DNA of 64,000 bases from DASZTV01 sp035548125 (lineage in GTDB: Bacteria > Actinomycetota > Actinomycetes > JAFAQI01): positions 31,419-95,418 of the forward strand of contig DASZTV010000068.1 of NCBI GenBank assembly GCA_035548125.1. The letters are read 5' to 3'. This document shows positions 1 to 6,699 of this stretch, in pieces. Below the pieces are notes generated by a model that saw only the letters and a program-made list of their open reading frames with translations, ran no database searches and was not told the DNA's origin. Each line of letters begins with the position of its first letter. Position 1 is the first letter of the stretch. A program made the position numbers and the translations under genes.

Positions 1-2
1 CG

Positions 3-545
3 ACGCTGGCGGACAAGGCGGCGCTGGGTGCGATGGCGGTGGCAGAGTTCGGCCACTACCAGGTGCTGCACGAACGGCTCGGTTCGCTCGGTGTGGACTC
101 GACGGTCGCGATGGCCCCGTTCGCAGCGGCGCTGGAGGCGTTTCACAACTCGACGACGCCTTCGGACTGGCTAGAGAGTCTGGTCAAGGCGTACGTCGGC
201 GACGGCTTCGCCGCCGACTTCTACCGCGAGATCGCGGAGTTCATGGACGACGAGACCCAGCTACTGGTCGGCGACGTGCTCGACGACACCGGTCACGCGG
301 AGTTCGCGGTGGCGCACGTGCGTTCCGCGATCGAGTCCGACCCGGCGGTCGCCGGCAGGCTTGCGTTGTGGGCCCGCCGGCTCGTCGGCGAGGCGCTGGT
401 GTCGGCGCAACGGATCGCGGTCGATCGGGACGAGTTGGCGCGCCTGATCGTCGGAGCGGGTGACCTGAGGGCGGTCGGAGAGCTGCTGGCCCGCCTCACC
501 CAGCGGCACGGCGAGCGGATGGAGTCGCTGGGCCTGCAGGCCTGA
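3..545 (+). CDS. Ferritin-like fold protein, 5' partial
   Basis: The frame is already open at the window edge, so the true start lies upstream. The first internal ATG is at 33. The protein is helical and resembles actinobacterial ferritin-like/MiaE-like proteins. An E-x2-H pair lies in the first visible helix (AEFGHYQ). Further acidic and His positions appear in DDETQ and DDTGHAEF, which could form a diiron site. In M. tuberculosis a ferritin-like protein (Rv3210c) lies near the DUF3107-TetR-moeZ genes that also follow here, which supports the call. The substrate is unknown. The gene converges on DUF3107 with only 12 bp between stop codons. Confidence 0.7.
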   Translation, partial: TLADKAALGAMAVAEFGHYQVLHERLGSLGVDSTVAMAPFAAALEAFHNSTTPSDWLESLVKAYVGDGFAADFYREIAEFMDDETQLLVGDVLDDTGHAEFAVAHVRSAIESDPAVAGRLALWARRLVGEALVSAQRIAVDRDELARLIVGAGDLRAVGELLARLTQRHGERMESLGLQA

Positions 546-557
546 TCGGCGCGCCGG

Positions 558-785
558 TCAGAGAGCGCCGAAGCCGACGCGGCGGGAGTCGGCGTCTGCG
601 ACCTCCACGTAAGCGAGCTTGTCCATCGCGACGATGACGCGGCGGCCCTTCTCGTCGAGCAGAGTCAGCGCCGGATCCTCGCTGCGCAGCGCCTTTTCGA
701 CGATCTGCTGGATCTCCTCGGGACTCTGCGCGCTCTCGATGACGATCTCGCGCGGGGCGCCCTTGACGCCGATTCGTACCTCCAC
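558..785 (-). CDS. DUF3107 family small protein
   Basis: A 75-residue acidic protein of the actinobacterial DUF3107 family (TB9.4/Rv3208A type). It begins MEVRIGVKGAPREI, then has a helix (SPEEIQQIVEKAL) and two beta strands around DEKGRRVIVAMDKLAYVEV. Full family length is about 75-90 residues, so it looks complete. Its function is not established. It is the downstream gene of a two-gene unit with the TetR regulator (51 bp gap), the same pairing seen around Rv3208-Rv3208A in mycobacteria. Confidence 0.85.
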   Translation of the reverse strand: MEVRIGVKGAPREIVIESAQSPEEIQQIVEKALRSEDPALTLLDEKGRRVIVAMDKLAYVEVADADSRRVGFGAL

Positions 786-836
786 GTGCGTCAGGCTAGT
801 GGACCGTGCCGGACGGCGGAGCGAACGTCGCTCTGC

Positions 837-1478
837 TCAGGGCGAACCGGCCATCGGGTACCCCGCGATTCCCCGCCAGGTGAGCGCCTGGATCAGCTCG
901 ATGGCGCGCTGCTTCGGGATCCGCCCCGCCGAGTCGAGCCACCAGCGCGCGCTGATCTCGGCCGCTCCGGCGAGCCCGCAGGACAGCAGCTCGGCGTCCT
1001 CGCGTCCCAGGCCGGTGTCGCGGGCGATGGTGTCCGCGATGGCCTCGACCGAGCGCTGCAACGCCCGATCCACCCGCTCGCGGACCGTCGGCTCGTTGCG
1101 CAGGTCCGACTCGAACACCAGCCGGAACGCGCCGCCGGGCTCGTCCACGAAGTCGAAATACACCTGGACGCAGCGAAACACCCGGTCGTGGTTGTCGCTG
1201 GTGCTCTCGAGCGCCTCCCGCACCTGCCGTTCGAGGGCGTCGGCGTGCAGGTCGAGCAGCGCGAGGTAGAGCTCGAGCTTGCTCGGGAAGTGTTGGTAGA
1301 GGACCGGCTTGCTGACTCCGGCACGCTCGGCGATCTCGTCCATCGCGGCTGCGTGGTAGCCCTGAGCGACGAAGACTTCCTGGGCGGCGCCGAGCAGTTG
1401 TTTGCGCCGGGCGGATCTGGGCAGCCGACGGCTGCGCTCGGTGGTGCCGCGTTCGTTCGTGCTCACGGCTTCGGTCAC
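837..1478 (-). CDS. TetR/AcrR family transcriptional regulator
   Basis: A 213-residue regulator starting at a GTG. The N-terminal TetR DNA-binding domain spans about residues 20-70, with the helix-turn-helix at MDEIAERAGVSKPVLYQHF. The C-terminal ligand domain (about 75-210) is typical of a dimeric TetR. It precedes DUF3107 on the same strand and matches the position of Rv3208 in M. tuberculosis. The divergent gene starts about 100 bp away, so autoregulation from that gap is plausible, but I do not see a clean palindrome there. The ligand is unknown. Confidence 0.88.
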   Translation of the reverse strand: MTEAVSTNERGTTERSRRLPRSARRKQLLGAAQEVFVAQGYHAAAMDEIAERAGVSKPVLYQHFPSKLELYLALLDLHADALERQVREALESTSDNHDRVFRCVQVYFDFVDEPGGAFRLVFESDLRNEPTVRERVDRALQRSVEAIADTIARDTGLGREDAELLSCGLAGAAEISARWWLDSAGRIPKQRAIELIQALTWRGIAGYPMAGSP

Positions 1479-1575
1479 AGTGGGGGCAGCGTATCGATTC
1501 GTACCCCGGTCCTACGCCAAATGGCCGCAATACGGGGATACTGCATGCCAGTAGCCGGGATCGAGGAGTGCGTCA

Positions 1576-2934
1576 GTGAGTGAAAACCCTGCTGCGGGAG
1601 CGCCTGCCCCGGGGGCTTCCGTGCCGGATCCGTCTGCTGCGCTTGCCGACGTTCGCAACCAGCTGGTGCGGCTCGGGCAGCAGATCGCTGAGATGCGCAC
1701 CGAGCCCGGAGCGGCGGGTAACGACGCGATGAACATGGTGGTCGCCGAGCTGCGCGAGGCGGTTCGCTTCCTGGCCGAGCGGCTCGACGGCGTGGCGCGC
1801 ATGGTGGCGCAGCGCGGGGAGGAGCTCGCGGACACTCGAGGCGCGCTCGGCGCGATCGACGCGCACGTTCGCTCCCAGGCGGAGACGATCGCGGTTCTCA
1901 CGACCGGCATGCAGGCGCTTCCGTCGTACGGCGAGCGGGTGTCCGCGCTGCAGGACAACCTCACTGCGCTGCAACAGCGGCTCGGCGGGATCGAAGGTGC
2001 CTTCGGCCCGCTCGGCCAGCGGCTCGGCGGGATCGAACAGGCGGTCGCCCGCCCGGCCGACGGCAGTGTCACCGAGCGGCTCGCCGCGATCGAGGGAATG
2101 CTCGGCCCGCTGTCCCAGCGGTTGGGCCAGGCGCTTGCCGAGCAGTCGGCGTCGCTGCAGGCGCTGCATGGCCGGGTCGAGTCGGTCGCGAGCGGCACCC
2201 AGGCCGCGCTGGCCACCCCGATCCAGATCGACGAGGCTGCGGTAGGCGCGCTCGAGCCGCGACTCGCCGCGCTGCTGTCCGAGGTGACTGCGCTGCGTCA
2301 GGAGGTGTCGTCGCTGAAGGCGTCGGCGCCGACGGTCGATCTCTCAGCCCTGCAGGAGCAGATCGCGGGGCTCGCCGCAGTCTCGAACACTTCGGCGGGC
2401 GGGGGAGGCGGGCCCGTTTTCGGCGGCGACGCCGACGCCGCCTTGCGGAGCGTGGAGCAGCGCATCACCGAACACGTGGACGACGCGATCCTGGCGCTTG
2501 CCCAGACTCTGCTCGGCAGAGGGCAGCGGGTGTCGGCCGCCGTCGACATCCCGCTCGATGCCGAGCTGGTCGCCACCGGCTGGCCGTCGGTCGACGAGGA
2601 CGAGTACGACGACGAGGAAGTTGCGGCCGACGAGGACGCGGACGGGGACGACTCCGACTCTGCGGAGGAGGACGAACCCGAGGAGGTCGAGGTCGCGCAG
2701 ATCGACTTCAGCGCGCCGGAACTCGCCGAGGAGGCAGCCGCCGCGGCCGGCTGGACGGCGCCCGTGCCGTCTTACGCGGAGGATCCGGATCAGGCTGAGC
2801 GCGACGCCGCCTACCTCGCCCAGACCGGCGGCGACGCACCGTTCGACCAGGACGCGCAGTGGGCTGCGCAGCCGCCCGGCGGGGACGTTCACCCCGATGT
2901 GGTGCCGGCACGCCGGCGTCGCTGGTTCCGCTAG
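1576..2934 (+). CDS. Long coiled-coil protein with acidic segment and basic tail
   Basis: A 452-residue protein with no enzyme motif that I recognise. Residues about 20-260 are heptad-like and rich in Leu/Ala/Gln. They include near-repeats of the form GPLGQRLGGIE and ERLAAIEGMLGPL, which suggests a long coiled coil. A Gly-rich linker (GGGGG near residue 275) follows, then a second helix. A very acidic stretch at about 335-375 (DEDEYDDEE, EEDEPEEVE) is followed by a basic end, RRRRWFR. There is no signal peptide or membrane segment. The slot corresponds to that of DUF3152 protein Rv3207c in mycobacteria, but this protein does not look like DUF3152. A structural or nucleoid/cell-pole role is only a guess. 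Confidence 0.7.
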   Translation: MSENPAAGAPAPGASVPDPSAALADVRNQLVRLGQQIAEMRTEPGAAGNDAMNMVVAELREAVRFLAERLDGVARMVAQRGEELADTRGALGAIDAHVRSQAETIAVLTTGMQALPSYGERVSALQDNLTALQQRLGGIEGAFGPLGQRLGGIEQAVARPADGSVTERLAAIEGMLGPLSQRLGQALAEQSASLQALHGRVESVASGTQAALATPIQIDEAAVGALEPRLAALLSEVTALRQEVSSLKASAPTVDLSALQEQIAGLAAVSNTSAGGGGGPVFGGDADAALRSVEQRITEHVDDAILALAQTLLGRGQRVSAAVDIPLDAELVATGWPSVDEDEYDDEEVAADEDADGDDSDSAEEDEPEEVEVAQIDFSAPELAEEAAAAAGWTAPVPSYAEDPDQAERDAAYLAQTGGDAPFDQDAQWAAQPPGGDVHPDVVPARRRRWFR

Positions 2935-2942
2935 CGCGCGCT

Positions 2943-2972
2943 CGGAACAACCGCGCTCGCTGCGCGGTTGTG
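2943..2972 (+). promoter_or_regulatory. Candidate SigR/SigH-type promoter for moeZ
   Basis: CGGAAC at 2943-2948 and GTTGTG at 2967-2972 are separated by exactly 18 nt. This fits the GGAA(C/T)-N18-GTT pattern of SigR/SigH promoters. Transcription would start near 2979 and leave a leader of about 49 nt before the moeZ GTG. It is weaker than the sigR promoter because the -35 is CGGAAC rather than GGGAAT. Confidence 0.45.
2947..2971 (+). other. Stem-loop between the coiled-coil gene and moeZ
   Basis: A perfect 9-bp inverted repeat (ACAACCGCG / CGCGGTTGT) with a 7-nt loop, 13 bp past the upstream stop codon. No T-tract follows. It could act as a weak terminator. It also coincides with a candidate SigR-type promoter, so it may simply reflect the spacing of those elements. 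Confidence 0.4.
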
Positions 2973-3027
2973 CGCTGTGCAAGGCTTGATGACGCAATAA
3001 AGAACAGCTGACATCTGAGGTGAGGTC

Positions 3028-4200
3028 GTGCCGCTTCCCCCGCTCGTAGCGCCAGCCGCTGAGCTCACGCCGCAGGAGGTCCGCCGCTACTCGCGGCACC
3101 TGATCATTCCTGACGTCGCGATGGACGGCCAGAAGCGGCTCAAGAACTCTAAGGTCCTCTGCGTCGGCGCGGGTGGCCTCGGCTCACCGGCACTGATGTA
3201 CCTCGCCGCCGCTGGTGTCGGGACGCTCGGGATCATCGACTTCGACGTCGTCGACGAGTCCAACCTGCAGCGTCAGGTCATCCACGGCCAAAGCGACGTC
3301 GGCCGGTCCAAGGCGCAGAGCGCGAAGGCATCGGTCGCGGAGATCAACCCGCTCGTGCAGGTGAACCTGCACGAGGAGCGCCTCGACTCCTCCAACGTGA
3401 TGGAGATCTTCTCCGGCTACGACCTGATCATCGACGGCACCGACAACTTCGCGACGCGCTACCTCGTCAACGACGCGTGCGTGCTGCTGAACAAGCCGTA
3501 CGTCTGGGGTTCGATCTACCGCTTCGACGGCCAGGCATCGGTGTTCTGGTCCGAGCACGGTCCGTGCTACCGCTGCCTCTACCCCGAGCCCCCGCCGCCT
3601 GGCATGGTGCCGTCGTGCGCCGAGGGCGGTGTGCTCGGCGTGCTCTGCGCCTCGATCGGGTCGATTCAGGTCAACGAGGCGATCAAGGTGCTCACGGGCA
3701 TCGGGGAGCCGCTGGTCGGCCGGCTGATGATCTACGACGCGCTCGAGATGACCTACCGCTCGGTGAAGGTCCGCAAGGACCCCGAGTGCGCGATCTGCGG
3801 CAAGAACCCGACGGTCACCGAGCTCGTCGACTACGAGGCGTTCTGCGGCGTGGTGTCGGACGAGGCCTCCGAGGCGACCGCCGGCTCGACCATCACGGCG
3901 GGTGAGCTGAACGCCATGAAGGAGCGCGGCGACGACATCTATCTCGTCGACGTGCGCGAGCCCGCCGAGTTCGAGATCGTCCGGATCCCCGGATCCGTGC
4001 TGATCCCGCCGCGCGAGTTGCCGTCCCGGCTCTCCGAGCTGCCCCAGGACAAGCCCGTCGTCCTGTACTGCAAGACCGGTGTGCGATCGGCCGAGGCGCT
4101 GGCGTTGCTCAAGAACGCCGGCTTCGCCGACGCGACGCACGTGCAGGGCGGCGTGACCGCCTGGCAGACCCAAGTCCTGGGCGACGAACCCCTCTACTGA
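3028..4200 (+). CDS. moeZ: Adenylyltransferase/sulfurtransferase MoeZ
   Basis: A 390-residue two-domain enzyme. It adenylates the C-terminal Gly-Gly of ubiquitin-like sulfur carriers (MoaD, CysO, ThiS type) and then thiocarboxylates them, for molybdopterin, cysteine or thiamine synthesis. The E1-like ThiF/MoeB domain covers about 15-275, with nucleotide loop GAGGLGSP (48-55) and two Zn pairs, C180-x2-C183 and C254-x2-C257. A rhodanese domain (about 290-385) has its active Cys348 in CKTGVRS. The GTG start is preceded by a good GAGGTGAGG ribosome site. Length and domain order match actinobacterial MoeZ (Rv3206c). A SigR-type element lies upstream. The next gene is convergent. Confidence 0.95.
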   Translation: MPLPPLVAPAAELTPQEVRRYSRHLIIPDVAMDGQKRLKNSKVLCVGAGGLGSPALMYLAAAGVGTLGIIDFDVVDESNLQRQVIHGQSDVGRSKAQSAKASVAEINPLVQVNLHEERLDSSNVMEIFSGYDLIIDGTDNFATRYLVNDACVLLNKPYVWGSIYRFDGQASVFWSEHGPCYRCLYPEPPPPGMVPSCAEGGVLGVLCASIGSIQVNEAIKVLTGIGEPLVGRLMIYDALEMTYRSVKVRKDPECAICGKNPTVTELVDYEAFCGVVSDEASEATAGSTITAGELNAMKERGDDIYLVDVREPAEFEIVRIPGSVLIPPRELPSRLSELPQDKPVVLYCKTGVRSAEALALLKNAGFADATHVQGGVTAWQTQVLGDEPLY

Positions 4201-4236
4201 CGCTCAGACGCCGACCGGCTTCGTTGTCGGTCGCTT

Positions 4237-4254
4237 GTGGGCCTCGAAGCCCAC
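4237..4254. terminator. Hairpin between convergent moeZ and epimerase genes
   Basis: GTGGGC / GCCCAC form a 6-bp stem with a 6-nt loop, in the 105-bp gap between two convergent stop codons. A second weaker pairing (CGACCG / CGGTCG, 4212-4233) lies just before it. There is no U-tract, but the location suits bidirectional termination. Confidence 0.4.
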
Positions 4255-4305
4255 GGCGCTCCCTTCCGCCTTGCCGGATCGACCTCTGACCGCCAGTGCC
4301 CGAGT

Positions 4306-5181
4306 TCAGACGCCGACGTGGTCGGCGAGGTCGCGCACTGTCTGCGCGAGCGGGCGCCAGGTGAGCCCGGCGTCGACCGCCTTCGACACGTCGGCGTGCA
4401 TCTTGGGCCAGAAGTCCCGCGTCGCGCTGAGCGGAAGTGACGCGTCCTCCTCGGTCCACGTGACGTCGGGCACGCTGACGTCGAGCGCGGCGGCGATCGT
4501 GTCGAACACCTGGCGGAACGTCGGCGGCTGCTGCGGCGCGGTCACGTTGAACGCGCCGGTACGGCCGTGCTCGACGGCGGACAGCGTGAACGCGGCGAGG
4601 TCGCGGCCGTCGACGCACTGCAGCGGCTGGTCCGGGTTCGGGCCGACGAACGGCCTTCCCGCGGCGATCTCACGGACCCAATGGGTGAAGCGCTCCGAGT
4701 AGTCGTAGGGACCGACCACGAAGCCGGGCCGGATCACGAGCAGACCAGCCGGCGCCAGTTCGGCGGCGACCTGCTCGCAGGCCACTTTCAGCTCCCCGTA
4801 CTTGTCCATGGCGGGCGCGTCGTCCCAGGCGGGATCGAGCAGCGGGGCGTCCTCGGTGAAACCGCGGTTGGGGACGTTGTTGCCGTAGACGCTGATCGTC
4901 GAGACGAAGGTGAAGTGCCCGGCCCGGCCCTCGAGTGCCTCGAGCAGGCTCCGCACCTGGCGGGGTACGTAGGCAGTGACGTCGACGGTCGCATCCCACT
5001 CGCCCTCGGCGAGTGCCGTCAGGTCGGAGTCGCGGTTGCCGGTGAGATGGGTCGCATCGGGCAGCGCGGCGGGGTCGGACTTGCCGCGGTTGAACAGCGT
5101 CACGTCATGGCCGCGGTCGAGCGCCGTCTGCGCGATGTGCCGACCGACCAGCCGGGTACCGCCGATGACGAGAATTCGCAT
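4306..5181 (-). CDS. NAD-dependent epimerase/dehydratase (extended SDR)
   Basis: A 291-residue short-chain dehydrogenase/reductase of the extended type. The N-terminus MRILVIGGTRLVGRHIA is the Rossmann GxxxxxG nucleotide loop. The catalytic region shows FVSTISVYG (Ser) and a YGELK motif (Tyr-x3-Lys) near residue 135. The start is the ATG directly in front of the Rossmann strand; earlier in-frame starts would run into the divergent gene. It shares a 24-bp start-to-start gap with the ATL gene. The substrate is not evident; NAD-dependent sugar or mycothiol-related substrates are both conceivable. Confidence 0.85.
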   Translation of the reverse strand: MRILVIGGTRLVGRHIAQTALDRGHDVTLFNRGKSDPAALPDATHLTGNRDSDLTALAEGEWDATVDVTAYVPRQVRSLLEALEGRAGHFTFVSTISVYGNNVPNRGFTEDAPLLDPAWDDAPAMDKYGELKVACEQVAAELAPAGLLVIRPGFVVGPYDYSERFTHWVREIAAGRPFVGPNPDQPLQCVDGRDLAAFTLSAVEHGRTGAFNVTAPQQPPTFRQVFDTIAAALDVSVPDVTWTEEDASLPLSATRDFWPKMHADVSKAVDAGLTWRPLAQTVRDLADHVGV

Positions 5182-5205
5182 GGGCTCGACCGTACTGTTC
5201 TCCTC

Positions 5206-5496
5206 GTGACGCCTTACGCCCGTGCCGTGCTCGACGCCGTCGACGCGATCCCGGTCGGCAAGGTCATGGCCTACAGCGACGTCGCGGAATACGTCGGTCG
5301 GGGCACCGGACGCAGCGTCGGCACGGTGATGGGACGGTACGGCGGCGAGGTGCCGTGGTACCGCGTGGTTCGGGCCGACGGGTCGTGCGCTCCGGAGGTG
5401 CGGGACCGCCAGGTTGCGCTGCTGCGATCCGAGAATGTGCCGATGGACGGCGAGCGCGTCGACCTTCGCAGCGCTCGTTGGGACGGCACACCCTGA
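5206..5496 (+). CDS. Alkyltransferase-like protein (ATL) of the MGMT family
   Basis: A 96-residue protein matching the DNA-binding domain of O6-alkylguanine-DNA methyltransferase (GKVMAYSDVAEYVGRG...VGTVMGRY). The active-site motif PCHRV is replaced by PWYRV (residues 50-54). The acceptor cysteine is therefore Trp, which is the hallmark of ATL proteins that flag alkylated guanine for nucleotide excision repair. GTG start. M. tuberculosis Rv3204 has an equivalent place before adnAB. Its TGA overlaps the ATG of the next gene by one base, so the two are co-translated. Confidence 0.85.
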   Translation: MTPYARAVLDAVDAIPVGKVMAYSDVAEYVGRGTGRSVGTVMGRYGGEVPWYRVVRADGSCAPEVRDRQVALLRSENVPMDGERVDLRSARWDGTP

Positions 5497-6665
5497 TGCG
5501 CCGCGGCCTGCTCGTCGCCGCGCTCGTCTGCGCCGTGGCTGCCCCCGGCTGTGCGGAGTCGCGCACGGCCGGCGAGATCCCGGCATCGGCGCCGGCGTCG
5601 GTCCCCGCGCACGCGCCGCAGGTCGGCGGCCGCGCGATCAGCGGTGTCGTCACCGATGGAAGTGGCCGGCCGGCCGCCGGCGCGAGCGTCGTCGTGACGG
5701 TCGCGCTCTCCGGCAGCGAGCAGGCGGTACGCGGCTTCAGTGCCTTCTCCTCGCTCGGCCTGTCCTGCCTGCTCGGCTGCTCGGCGCCACACGTCGCGGG
5801 GTTCTCGGCTCGGGACGGGTCCTTCGCGCTCGCCCTCCCCGGCCCCAACAAGGCGCGCGACGATTACCGGCTGACGATCGCGGCTGCTCGTGGCGATGCC
5901 GCTCGCGTCGCCACCAGCGTGATCCTGCCGTGGGCCCGCCGGCTGCCCGGGATCGCGATGGAGCTGGCGTCGGGTACGCCGCGGATCCGCAAGCTGGGCA
6001 ATCGGCGCTGGGTGGTTCCGCCGGAGCTGCCGCTGCGCTATGCGCCGTCGCATCTCGCGGTCTCGCTGTCGTCGGAGTCCGGATCACCGCCGGTCGTCGC
6101 CGGCCATTCCCTGGATGTCACCCGCGGCTACGACGCCCGCGTCGTGGAGGACGAGCGCCTGCTGCTCACCACGTCGCAGACCGGCCGTCAGCACGGTCGG
6201 GAGGCGATCTTCAGCAGCAGTCTCGAGGTGCGCGGCGATGCGATCCCTGCCAGCCGGGGTTCGCGGTGCCGGGTGACGGGCAGCCGCGGGCAGGCCATTC
6301 GACAACCGAGCTGCGGGTTGACCGACGGCGATCTGGAAGACGGCTGGCAAGCCACCGACGACCCGCGATGTGCCGACGGTCCGTGCCCCGGCGCCAAGCA
6401 GCACGATCATCGCGATGTGACGATCACGCTGCGCCGTCCGATCAACGCGGCGCTGGTTGTGGTGCGAGGCTGTCTCGGCTGCAGCGTCATGACCAGCCCT
6501 GACGGGCATCGCTTCACCACGGTCGCGACCGCGCCCTTCGGCGGCGCGGACGACCTGCTGGTCCGAAACCTCGCCGGCGCGCGGGTTTCCGCGGTGCGGA
6601 TCCAGACCGACACCGGCGGGTTCTTCTCCTCGCTGCGGGAGGTCAGCGTCTTCTCCCGCAGCTGA
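5496..6665 (+). CDS. Secreted lipoprotein with carboxypeptidase-regulatory-like domain
   Basis: A 389-residue exported protein. The N-terminus MRRGLLVAALVCAVAAPGC is a lipoprotein signal with a lipobox-like cysteine at residue 19. Residues about 45-140 form a beta sandwich like the carboxypeptidase regulatory domain (ISGVVTDGSGRPAAGASVVV). The C-terminal third has several cysteine pairs (CRVTG, SCG, CADGPCPG, CLGC) that may form disulfides outside the cell, and ends in a beta-rich section. There is no catalytic motif. The start codon overlaps the ATL stop. Function unknown. Confidence 0.7.
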   Translation: MRRGLLVAALVCAVAAPGCAESRTAGEIPASAPASVPAHAPQVGGRAISGVVTDGSGRPAAGASVVVTVALSGSEQAVRGFSAFSSLGLSCLLGCSAPHVAGFSARDGSFALALPGPNKARDDYRLTIAAARGDAARVATSVILPWARRLPGIAMELASGTPRIRKLGNRRWVVPPELPLRYAPSHLAVSLSSESGSPPVVAGHSLDVTRGYDARVVEDERLLLTTSQTGRQHGREAIFSSSLEVRGDAIPASRGSRCRVTGSRGQAIRQPSCGLTDGDLEDGWQATDDPRCADGPCPGAKQHDHRDVTITLRRPINAALVVVRGCLGCSVMTSPDGHRFTTVATAPFGGADDLLVRNLAGARVSAVRIQTDTGGFFSSLREVSVFSRS

Positions 6666-6699
6666 TTGCCACGTCGTACCAGCGTGCTGAAATGCGAGC

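Noticed and set aside
4204..4317. 12-bp direct repeat TCAGACGCCGAC at 4204 and 4306
   Set aside because: It flanks the moeZ-epimerase gap, but one copy is the epimerase C-terminus. There is no attachment-site or IS signature, so it is probably chance or a small duplication.
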